A stretch of DNA of 36,642 nucleotides, taken from the NCBI RefSeq assembly GCF_001421245.1, contig NZ_LMKE01000031.1, positions 115,973 through 152,614 on the forward strand. Direction: 5' to 3'. Of the stretch, positions 27,614 through 34,430 are shown piece after piece. The notes below the pieces were generated by a model that had not been told where the DNA came from, searched no databases, and worked only from the letters and a program-made list of their open reading frames with translations. The position numbers were made by a program, and so were the translations under genes. Source of the stretch: Sphingomonas sp. Leaf10. Lineage in GTDB: Bacteria > Pseudomonadota > Alphaproteobacteria > Sphingomonadales > Sphingomonadaceae. Positions within the stretch are counted from its first letter, which is position 1, and each line of letters opens with the position of its first letter.

Positions 27614-28310
27614 CGGTGCCGCACACCCGGTCCCAGAAGCGGAAATAGAGCCCGAAATTGCAGCCATAACGCTCATGATGCCTCTGATGATGGCTGGCGG
27701 TAATCAGCCAGCCGCCCAATCGCCCCGACCACATGAACCGGGGGAACATTTCCCACCCCATATGGTTCGTGACGCCCATAACCGTCATGATCGTCAGCAC
27801 CAATGCCAGTGCTCCGATATGAATCGGAATGACGAATACCAGTAGCGGAATTACCACAGCGCCGGTCAACGCCTCGATCGGGTGGAACGCCATAGCCGCC
27901 CATGCGGTGGGCGGGCGGCTGGCATGGTGCACGGCATGGGCGATGCGAAACCATTTCGGCCGGTGCATCCAGCGATGCGTCCAGTAGAACCACGTATCGT
28001 GCGCAAACAGATACAGCAGCACCGACAGGGGCAGATACCACAAGGGATAGGTATGGACGTCGCGGTAGATCGCGGTCCAACCACGATGCTCCCATCCCCA
28101 TGCGACAATCCCCGCCGGCACACCGTAGATCGCAGCCGACAGCAGCGACCATCGGATTTCCTTGGCGATCTGTGCGTCCAGCCCCCGGTACAGGCCCGGA
28201 TGTTTGCTGCGCGTCGCAAAGGCGAACCCGGCCGACGCCAGCAGATAGCGGACGCCGACGATCACCGTCATCGCCACGGCGGACAGAAGGATGGCCAGCG
28301 GGATCGACAT
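27498..28310 (-). CDS. Sterol desaturase/fatty acid hydroxylase family protein
   Basis: A 270-residue membrane di-iron enzyme. The histidine boxes are HDTWFYWTHRWMH, HAVHH and HHQRHH, with two to four hydrophobic segments around them. The family inserts hydroxyl groups or double bonds in sterols, fatty acids or carotenoids. Its divergent placement beside crtY makes a carotenoid role possible, but it is not the short CrtZ type. The conserved end, YGCNFGLYFRFWDRVCGTDGGLGDF, is followed by about 30 Arg/Ala/Gly-rich residues that share DNA with the DUF2141 gene, so the native stop may have been lost. I give no gene symbol. Confidence 0.83.
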   Translation of the reverse strand: MSIPLAILLSAVAMTVIVGVRYLLASAGFAFATRSKHPGLYRGLDAQIAKEIRWSLLSAAIYGVPAGIVAWGWEHRGWTAIYRDVHTYPLWYLPLSVLLYLFAHDTWFYWTHRWMHRPKWFRIAHAVHHASRPPTAWAAMAFHPIEALTGAVVIPLLVFVIPIHIGALALVLTIMTVMGVTNHMGWEMFPRFMWSGRLGGWLITASHHQRHHERYGCNFGLYFRFWDRVCGTDGGLGDFEKERARVARRANRAGGAGAGDAAGGHADRHA

Positions 28311-28350
28311 GGGCGGGGCTTAGCGGATTGTGAGCAGGGATGACACCCGC

Positions 28351-28495
28351 AAATCCTCCCCACCCCGTGGGGAGGGGGACCGTCGCCGAAGGCGATGGTG
28401 GAGGGGGAGTGCCGCGAAAACAACGGCTTCGTATGCGGACTTGCCCCTCCACCATGCTGCGCATGGTCCCCCTCCCCACGGGGTGGGGAGGATTT
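28351..28495. repeat. Long inverted repeat in the divergent desaturase-crtY intergenic region
   Basis: Bases 28351-28381 (AAATCCTCCCC...GGGGGACC) and 28465-28495 are perfect 31-bp inverted copies. Inside them, ATGGTGGAGGGG and CCCCTCCACCAT pair further, so the 145-bp element can form one long hairpin with an apical spacer of roughly 35-40 nt. It occupies most of the 231-bp gap between the two divergent starts, leaving 40 bp on one side and 46 bp on the other for promoters. Confidence 0.85.
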
Positions 28496-28541
28496 TGCGC
28501 GTGCCGTTGCTACTGCTGCCGCCCTCCCCTAGTGCACCCCC

Positions 28542-29705
28542 ATGCCAACCATCCATCACTGCGACCTCGCCATCGTCGGCGGTGGCCTTGCCGGCGCGCT
28601 CATCGCGCTGGCGGCGGCGAAGCGGCGGCCCGATGCGCGCATCCGCCTGATCGAGGGCGCATCGCATTTCGGCGGCAACCATGTTTGGTCGTTCTTCGGC
28701 AGCGACGTGTCGGACGAGCATCGCGCGCTGGTAGCACCACTCGTCGCCCATGCGTGGCGCGGCTACGACATCGCCTTTCCGGGCCATGCCCGCACGCTCG
28801 ACACCGCTTATTATTCGATCACGTCCGAACGGCTCGATACCGTCCTTCGCCAGACGCTGTCGGGCGAAACGCTGATGGCATCGGCGCGCGTACTCGGCGC
28901 CAGCCCGACCGCCGTCGTCCTCGCCGATGGCGACCGGGTCGAGGCGCAGGGCGTGATCGACTGTCGCGGTCCCGGCGATACGTCGCTGCTCGATCTCGGC
29001 TGGCAGAAGTTCATGGGGATGGAGCTGGTCACCGACGACCTGCACGGTGTCGAACGGCCGATCGTCATGGACGGATCGGTCGAGCAGCTTGATGGCTATC
29101 GATTCGTCTATACCCTGCCGTTCGACGCCTCGACGCTGTTCGTCGAGGATACCTATTACAGCGACACCCCCGATCTTGACACGCAACTGCTCGCCGGCCG
29201 CATCGCCGGCTATGCGCAGGCGCAGGGCTGGAACATCGCGCGGGTCGGCCGCAGCGAGACCGGCGTGCTGCCGGTCGCGATGGGCGGCGATTTCGAGGAA
29301 TATTGGCGATCGGGCGGCAATCGCGTGGCCAAGGGCGGGATGCGCGCCGGCCTGTTCCATCCGCTGACCGGCTATTCGCTGCCCGATGCGGTGCGGCTGG
29401 CGCATCTGGTCGCCGACAGCGGCGACTGGTCGGGCGGCGCGCTGCACACGCTGACCCATGATTATGCCGCGACGCTATGGCGGCAGCGGCGATTCTACCG
29501 GATGCTGGCGACGATGTTGTTCCGTGCCGCCGAGCCGGCGGAACGCTACCGCGTGCTCGAACGCTTCTACCGGCTGGACGCGGGACTGGTCGGGCGCTTC
29601 TATGCCGGGCGGTCCACGCTGCTTGACAAGATGCGGGTGCTGACAGGCAAACCGCCGGTACCGATCGGACGTGCGGTACAGGCTTTGGTGGGGAGACAGG
29701 GGTGA
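28542..29705 (+). CDS. crtY: Lycopene beta-cyclase CrtY
   Basis: Closes both ends of lycopene to beta-carotene. The 387-residue product has the N-terminal dinucleotide motif DLAIVGGGLAGALIALA, SHFGGNHVWSFF, and the C-terminal FHPLTGYSLPDAVRLA and TMLFRAA segments of CrtY-type cyclases. It overlaps crtI by 4 bp (GTGA), so cyclase and desaturase are coupled. Upstream is the long inverted repeat. No ribosome-binding site stands out, so the exact start is slightly uncertain. Confidence 0.93.
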   Translation: MPTIHHCDLAIVGGGLAGALIALAAAKRRPDARIRLIEGASHFGGNHVWSFFGSDVSDEHRALVAPLVAHAWRGYDIAFPGHARTLDTAYYSITSERLDTVLRQTLSGETLMASARVLGASPTAVVLADGDRVEAQGVIDCRGPGDTSLLDLGWQKFMGMELVTDDLHGVERPIVMDGSVEQLDGYRFVYTLPFDASTLFVEDTYYSDTPDLDTQLLAGRIAGYAQAQGWNIARVGRSETGVLPVAMGGDFEEYWRSGGNRVAKGGMRAGLFHPLTGYSLPDAVRLAHLVADSGDWSGGALHTLTHDYAATLWRQRRFYRMLATMLFRAAEPAERYRVLERFYRLDAGLVGRFYAGRSTLLDKMRVLTGKPPVPIGRAVQALVGRQG

Positions 29706-31180
29706 AGACGGCAGCCGTTATCGGCGCGGGGTTCGGCGGCCTCGCGCTCGCCATCCGCCTGCAATCCGCCGGGGTCCAGACGACGCTGGTCGAGGGGCGC
29801 GACAAGCCGGGCGGCCGTGCCTATTATTGGGAACGCGACGGCTTCGTCTTCGACGCCGGCCCCACCGTCATCACCGCGCCCGAAGCGCTGCAGGAATTGT
29901 GGCAGTTGACCGGCCGTGACATGGCCGAGGACGTGACGCTGCAGGCGGTGTCGCCCTTCTACCGGCTCAACTGGCCCGACGGCACCAATTTCGATTACAC
30001 CAACGACGACACGCTGCTGCGCTCGGAAATCGCCAAGCTCGATCCGGGCGACATCGCCGGCTATGCCCGTTTCCTCGAATATTCGGCGGGCGTGTATGAA
30101 GAAGGCTATGTGAAGTTGGGGCATGTGCCGTTCCTCGACTTCGCCTCGATGATCAAGGCCGCGCCGGCGCTGGCGAAATATCAGGCGTGGCGATCGGTCT
30201 ATTCGATCGTGTCGTCGTTCGTGAAGAACGAGAAGCTGCGCCAGGCGCTGTCGTTCCACACCCTGCTGGTCGGCGGCGATCCGATGAAGACCAGCAGCAT
30301 CTACGCGCTGATCCACAAGCTGGAGCGCGACGGCGGCGTGTGGTTCGCGCAAGGCGGCACCAACAAGCTGGTCGCCGGCATGGTCCGCCTGTTCGAGAAA
30401 CTCGGCGGCACGCTGATCCTGAACGATCCGGTCGCCAGCATCGACACGCTCGGCGACCGCGCGACCGGCGTCACGACGAAAAGCGGCGTGGTCATCGGCG
30501 CCGACATGGTCGCGACCAATGCCGACATCGTCCACAGCTATCGCGACCTGCTGGCCGGATCGCGCAGCGCGCAGCGCCGGGCGCAGAAGCTGGAGAAGAA
30601 ACGCTTCTCGCCGTCGCTGTTCGTCGTCCATTTCGGCATCAAGGGGACGTGGCCGGGCATCCCGCACCACATGATCCTGTTCGGCCCGCGCTATAAGGGG
30701 CTGCTCGCCGACATTTACGACCATGGCGTGCTGAGCGAGGATTTCTCGCTCTATCTCCACCACCCGACCGTCACCGATCCGTCGATGGCGCCGGAGGGGC
30801 ATTCGACCTTCTATGCGCTGTGCCCGGTGCCGCACACCGGCAAATTCCCGGTCGACTGGGACCAGATCGGCCCGATCCTCGAGCGGCGCATCCTCGACGA
30901 GGTCGGCCGCCGCCTGATCCCCGATATCCACGAACGGATCGTGACGAAGTTCAGCTATATGCCGAGCGACTTCACCCACGATCTGAATGCGTATCAGGGG
31001 TCGGCCTTCTCGCTGGAGCCGATCCTGACGCAGAGCGCATACTTCCGCGCGCACAACCGCGACGACGACATCCCGAACCTGTATGTCGTCGGCGCCGGCA
31101 CCCATCCCGGCGCGGGCATTCCGGGCGTGGTCGGCAGCGCCAAGGCGACGGCGGCGCTGATGCTGGGCGGCGAGGGCTAA
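29702..31180 (+). CDS. crtI: Phytoene desaturase CrtI
   Basis: Introduces four double bonds into phytoene to give lycopene, using FAD. The 492-residue protein begins AAVIGAGFGGLALAIRL with FAD-binding VEGRDKPGGRAYYW. FVFDAGPTVITAP follows, then LLVGGDPMKTSSIYALIHKLE. The signature LYVVGAGTHPGAGIPGVVGSAKA closes the protein. The GTG start overlaps the crtY stop. Downstream lies a large repeat region rather than the next pathway gene. Confidence 0.96.
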   Translation: MKTAAVIGAGFGGLALAIRLQSAGVQTTLVEGRDKPGGRAYYWERDGFVFDAGPTVITAPEALQELWQLTGRDMAEDVTLQAVSPFYRLNWPDGTNFDYTNDDTLLRSEIAKLDPGDIAGYARFLEYSAGVYEEGYVKLGHVPFLDFASMIKAAPALAKYQAWRSVYSIVSSFVKNEKLRQALSFHTLLVGGDPMKTSSIYALIHKLERDGGVWFAQGGTNKLVAGMVRLFEKLGGTLILNDPVASIDTLGDRATGVTTKSGVVIGADMVATNADIVHSYRDLLAGSRSAQRRAQKLEKKRFSPSLFVVHFGIKGTWPGIPHHMILFGPRYKGLLADIYDHGVLSEDFSLYLHHPTVTDPSMAPEGHSTFYALCPVPHTGKFPVDWDQIGPILERRILDEVGRRLIPDIHERIVTKFSYMPSDFTHDLNAYQGSAFSLEPILTQSAYFRAHNRDDDIPNLYVVGAGTHPGAGIPGVVGSAKATAALMLGGEG

Positions 31181-31254
31181 GCCTCTCCGCCCCAACCCCA
31201 ACCCCAACCCCAACCGTTTGGTTCGAGCAGCTTCGAGCGAAGTCGAGAAGAGGG

Positions 31255-31310
31255 CTGGGTGAACCATGCCCCGCATGGTTCAGGATTGTCCGGGGGACAA
31301 TCCGACCCAG
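31255..31310. repeat. Predicted three-way-junction element
   Basis: An outer stem CTGGGT (31255-31260) / ACCCAG (31305-31310) encloses two perfect 9-bp hairpins. These are GAACCATGC/GCATGGTTC (31261-31281) and GGATTGTCC/GGACAATCC (31283-31303), each with a 3-nt loop. Only single unpaired bases lie at the junction. Confidence 0.65.
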
Positions 31311-31338
31311 TCCTCGTCGAGAACGCCTTCAGCACCAC

Positions 31339-31454
31339 CCGTTCGTGCCGAGTAGGGATTGAGCGCAGTCGAAAGCCCGTATCGAAGCACCTCCCCCCGG
31401 ACGGTCCTTCGATACGCCGCTTCGAAAAGCTCAGCGGCTACTCAGGACGAACGG
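31339..31454. repeat. Intergenic repeat family B, copy 3
   Basis: Arms CCGTTCGTGCCGAGTAG...CGTATCGAAG and CTTCGATACG...CTACTCAGGACGAACGG, with a slightly longer loop than the other copies. It sits within the composite region described above. Confidence 0.8.
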
Positions 31455-31595
31455 ATGGGTGGCAGACGATCACGCGGACAGCAGTTCTCGACGGACGCTT
31501 CTCGACAGGCTCGAAGCTGCTCGAACCAACGAATAGGGCTGACCGAGGCAGCCACCGTCTTGCCCCCCACCCCCCGATCGCCTAACCCCGCCCCC

Positions 31596-32177
31596 ATGAA
31601 GCGCCTGGCCATCTATTGCGGGTCCGCGACCCCCGCCGATCCCGTCTATATCGACTCCGCCCGCGCCGTCGGCCGCGCGCTCGCCGAACGCGGCATCGGC
31701 GTCGTCTATGGCGGCGGGAAGCTCGGGCTGATGGGCGCGGTCGCCGATGGCGCGATCGAGGGCGGGGGCGAGGTGATCGGCGTCATCCCGACCGCGCTGG
31801 TCAAGGCGGAGGCGGCGCACAAGGGCCTCACCGAACTGCATGTCGTCGACACGATGCACCAGCGCAAACAGGCGTTCACCGACCTGTCCGACGGCTTCGT
31901 CACCATCCCCGGCGGCACCGGCACGATGGACGAATTGTGGGAAGCGATGAGCTGGGCGCAGCTCGGCTATCATGCCAAGCCGGTCGGACTGCTCAACACC
32001 GCCGGCTATTACGACTATCTGATCGCCTTCGTCGAAAAGATGGCCGAGGTCGGCTTCATGCGCCCCATGCATCGCGACATCCTGCTCGTCGCCGACACGC
32101 TCGACACCCTGCTCGACAAGATGACGGCGCACACGCCCGTACAGGCGATCATCCATATGAGCAGCAAGGACCTTTGA
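31596..32177 (+). CDS. LOG family protein (TIGR00730; nucleoside-5'-monophosphate phosphoribohydrolase type)
   Basis: A 193-residue Rossmann-like protein. YCGS near the start, VVYGGGKLGLMG (about 37-48), Arg90-Lys91, and PGGTGTMDE at 105-113 are the LOG signature. LOG enzymes release the base from nucleoside monophosphates, including cytokinin ribotides; many bacterial members are of unknown purpose. I took ATG 31596, directly before MKRLAIYCGS, and not the open frame upstream, which is repeat. Its stop overlaps the TTG of crtB, so it lies inside the carotenoid unit between crtI and crtB. Confidence 0.9.
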   Translation: MKRLAIYCGSATPADPVYIDSARAVGRALAERGIGVVYGGGKLGLMGAVADGAIEGGGEVIGVIPTALVKAEAAHKGLTELHVVDTMHQRKQAFTDLSDGFVTIPGGTGTMDELWEAMSWAQLGYHAKPVGLLNTAGYYDYLIAFVEKMAEVGFMRPMHRDILLVADTLDTLLDKMTAHTPVQAIIHMSSKDL

Positions 32178-33100
32178 TCCCGCCCCGCGCCGCACTGGTC
32201 GCGCACGCGCGCGATACGATCGCGCGCGGCTCGAAAAGTTTCGCGGCGGCGAGCAAGCTGTTCGACCCGGTCACCCGCGAACGCGCATGGCTGCTCTATG
32301 CCTGGTGCCGCGCCTGCGACGATCTGGCCGACGGGCAGGATATGGGCCATGGCATGCAGCGGCTCGACGACGCCCCCGCCCGCCTGCTGCTGATCCGCGA
32401 ACGTACCGCGCAGGCGCTGGCCGGGCAGCCGACCGGCGATCCCGCCTTCGACGCGCTGGGCGTGGTCGCGGCCGAAGTCGGACTGCCGCACGCGCTGGTC
32501 CATGACGTTATCGACGGGTTCCAGCTCGACGCCGATGGCTGGCAACCGGTGAGCGAAGGCGATCTCTACCAATATTGCTATCATGTCGCCGGGGCGGTCG
32601 GTGGCTTGATGGCGGTGGTGATGGGCGTGCCGGCGCAGGACAAGGATACGCTCGACCGCGCCTGCGACCTCGGCCTCGCCTTCCAGCTCGCCAATATCGC
32701 CCGCGACGTGCGCGAGGATGCCGATGCCGGCCGCTGCTATTTGCCGCGCGACTGGCTGGCGGAACAGGGCATCGACCCGGCGAACCCGATGGCGACACCC
32801 GACCGGGTAGCGATCCTCGCCCGGCGGATGGCAGTGCGCGCCGCGCTCCACGAAGACAGCGCCCGCGTCGGCGCAACCCGCTTGCCATGGCGCTCGGCAT
32901 GGGCGGTGCTTGCCGCCGCCGACATCTATGGCGGCATCGCGCGGAAAGTCGCCGCCGCCGGCCCCGCCGCGTGGGAAAAACGCCAGTCCACGTCGAAGGC
33001 GGAAAAGATCGCCGCCATCGCCCGCGCCTTCATCGCCGCCCGCTGGCGCCCCGCCCCGGATACTCCGCGCGACCCGTCGCTATGGACGCGCACCCCTTAA
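32174..33100 (+). CDS. crtB: Phytoene synthase CrtB
   Basis: Joins two GGPP molecules into phytoene, the first committed carotenoid step. The 308-residue protein has two Asp-rich motifs: DDLAD at 49-53 and NIARDVRED (Asp178, Asp182). YHVAGAVGGLMAVVMG, CYLPRDWL and YGGIARKV are further squalene/phytoene synthase features. The start is TTG 32174, with an AAGGA site 8 bp upstream, and TTGA overlaps the LOG stop; no other start in this frame gives the MIPPRAALVAHA... beginning. A 9-bp hairpin follows the stop. Confidence 0.94.
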   Translation: MIPPRAALVAHARDTIARGSKSFAAASKLFDPVTRERAWLLYAWCRACDDLADGQDMGHGMQRLDDAPARLLLIRERTAQALAGQPTGDPAFDALGVVAAEVGLPHALVHDVIDGFQLDADGWQPVSEGDLYQYCYHVAGAVGGLMAVVMGVPAQDKDTLDRACDLGLAFQLANIARDVREDADAGRCYLPRDWLAEQGIDPANPMATPDRVAILARRMAVRAALHEDSARVGATRLPWRSAWAVLAAADIYGGIARKVAAAGPAAWEKRQSTSKAEKIAAIARAFIAARWRPAPDTPRDPSLWTRTP

Positions 33101-33101
33101 A

Positions 33102-33210
33102 CTCCCCTCCCTGACAAGGGAGGGGTTTGGGGTGGGTAGGCCCGCGAGGAAACGCAAGCCAGCCACAACCGACCAACCCACCCCCGCCCCCCCTTCTCAG
33201 GGAGGGGAGA
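33102..33210. repeat. GC-rich inverted repeat between crtB and the AI-2E transporter gene
   Basis: The left arm (CTCCCCTCCCTGACAAGGGAGGGG...GGGTGGGT, about 33102-33137) and the right arm (about 33177-33210), read on the other strand, match with a few mismatches. It fills most of the 116-bp convergent gap. Confidence 0.6.
33104..33125. terminator. Intrinsic terminator after crtB
   Basis: CCCCTCCCT (33104-33112), tetraloop GACA, AGGGAGGGG (33117-33125), followed by TTT. It lies 4 bp after the crtB stop. The stem recurs in inverted orientation near 33193-33210, so this is also one arm of a larger GC-rich repeat. Confidence 0.6.
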
Positions 33211-33216
33211 TCGCCC

Positions 33217-34281
33217 TCACTCCTCCTTCACCTTGTCCGTCGCCACCGTAATGTCGCGCCCCAGCAACGCCTGCACATAGATCCGCTGCACCAGCACGAA
33301 CACGACGATGGTCAGCGGCGCCGCCAGCAAGACGCCGATGAACCCGAACATCAGCCCCATGCCGATGACCGAGAACAACAGCACGGCCGGCGGCACGTCG
33401 ACGGCATGTTTCTGGACGATGGGCATCAGGATATTGCCCTGAATCTGCTGGACGACCAAGAACACGACGATCGTCCACAACGCGGTCGACGGCGATACGG
33501 TGAACGCCAGCATCACCGCCGGCACCCCGGCGATGATCGGCCCGACATAGGGTACGACGTCCAGCAACCCGGCAATCAGCCCCAGCCCGATCGCCGCCGG
33601 CACGCCCAGCAGCCACAATCCGGTCCCGGTCAGCACCGCGACGACCACGATCGCCACCGCCTCGCCCTTCATCCATCCGCGCAGGCCGCCCGCGGCATCG
33701 TCCACCGCCTTGCGCGCGACCGGTTCGGCCTTGGGCGGCACCAGCTTCACCAGCCCCCGGCGGTACAGCTCGGGATCGGCCGCGAGAAAGATCGCCCCGA
33801 CCAGTACCAGCACCGTGTCCGACAGCCCCGACCCGATCGACAGGACATAGGTGCCCGCGCGCGACATGATCGTCGACAGGTCGCTGCTCCCTTGCGACAA
33901 CAGGTCGCGTGCCGGCTCGCCCAGCCCCCAGCTGTCCAACTGCCGCTGGATCGCCTGCAATGCCGACGGGATCTGTTCGCGGATCGTGTCGAACTGCTGC
34001 ACGAGCTGCGCGCCGAAGCCGTAAAAGATGCCGATCACGATCCCCAGTAACAGGATGATCGACGCCGTCAGCGCCAGCCCGCGCGGCAGGCGGGTCCATT
34101 TCTGTATCCGCCGCGCGACCGAACTGAACAACACCGCAATTACCGTCGCGGCAAAGACCAGCAGCACCAGCCGCATCATCGAAATCAGCAACAGCCCGGC
34201 GCCGACGATCGCCAGCACCATCACCGTCATCGCCGCGACCCGGCCATAGCTCGGGCCTTGCCGTTCCATATCGCCCTGCAT
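33217..34281 (-). CDS. AI-2E family transporter (UPF0118/PerM type)
   Basis: A 354-residue membrane protein with seven to eight hydrophobic segments. Its family features are GLIAGLLDVVPYVGPIIAGVPA and VQQIQGNILMPIVQKHAVDVPPAVLLFSVIG...GFIGVLLAAPL, with a central soluble part (about 85-185). The family includes TqsA, an AI-2 exporter, but most members have unknown cargo, some linked to Na+/H+ exchange. I chose ATG 34281, with AAAGGGGAT upstream. It is divergent from the TonB receptor. Confidence 0.88.
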   Translation of the reverse strand: MQGDMERQGPSYGRVAAMTVMVLAIVGAGLLLISMMRLVLLVFAATVIAVLFSSVARRIQKWTRLPRGLALTASIILLLGIVIGIFYGFGAQLVQQFDTIREQIPSALQAIQRQLDSWGLGEPARDLLSQGSSDLSTIMSRAGTYVLSIGSGLSDTVLVLVGAIFLAADPELYRRGLVKLVPPKAEPVARKAVDDAAGGLRGWMKGEAVAIVVVAVLTGTGLWLLGVPAAIGLGLIAGLLDVVPYVGPIIAGVPAVMLAFTVSPSTALWTIVVFLVVQQIQGNILMPIVQKHAVDVPPAVLLFSVIGMGLMFGFIGVLLAAPLTIVVFVLVQRIYVQALLGRDITVATDKVKEE

Positions 34282-34418
34282 CGTCGATCCCCTTTGCACG
34301 TGAACGGACCAAGGGCGTGGCGCGTTCCGGTTCGCCTCCGTTACGATCACCCAAAAATCGTATCCGAACCAATTGCGCCTTCCCGCCACGATTGCTAATG
34401 CGACCGCCTATCAATATC

Positions 34419-34425
34419 AGGAGGA
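34419..34425 (+). promoter_or_regulatory. Ribosome-binding site deciding the TonB receptor start
   Basis: AGGAGGA, 5 bp before GTG 34431. This strong site fixes the start at the GTG and against the longer open frame. Confidence 0.75.
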
Positions 34426-34430
34426 ACATC

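Larger units (their letters stand above)
31214..31530. repeat. Composite repeat region: A left arm, structured element, family B, A right arm
   Basis: Between crtI and the LOG gene. A family A left arm (about 31214-31250, CCGTTTGGTTCGAGCAGC) is followed by a hairpin-rich element at 31255-31310, a complete family B element at 31339-31454, and a family A right arm at about 31484-31530. The two A arms match as an inverted pair, so the B element and the structured element may have landed inside one A element. Nothing else is visible in 31181-31595. Confidence 0.7.

Noticed and set aside
27498..28310. Naming the desaturase-family gene crtZ
   Set aside because: It is about 100 residues longer than the typical bacterial CrtZ and has sterol-desaturase-style histidine boxes; location alone does not settle its substrate.
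31214..31530. CRISPR array
   Set aside because: The repeats are inverted, not evenly spaced direct repeats, and there are no cas genes or uniform spacers.
34282..34430. A Fur box upstream of the TonB-dependent receptor
   Set aside because: ATTGCTAATGCG near 34390 is only loosely similar to alphaproteobacterial Fur sites and lacks a second half.
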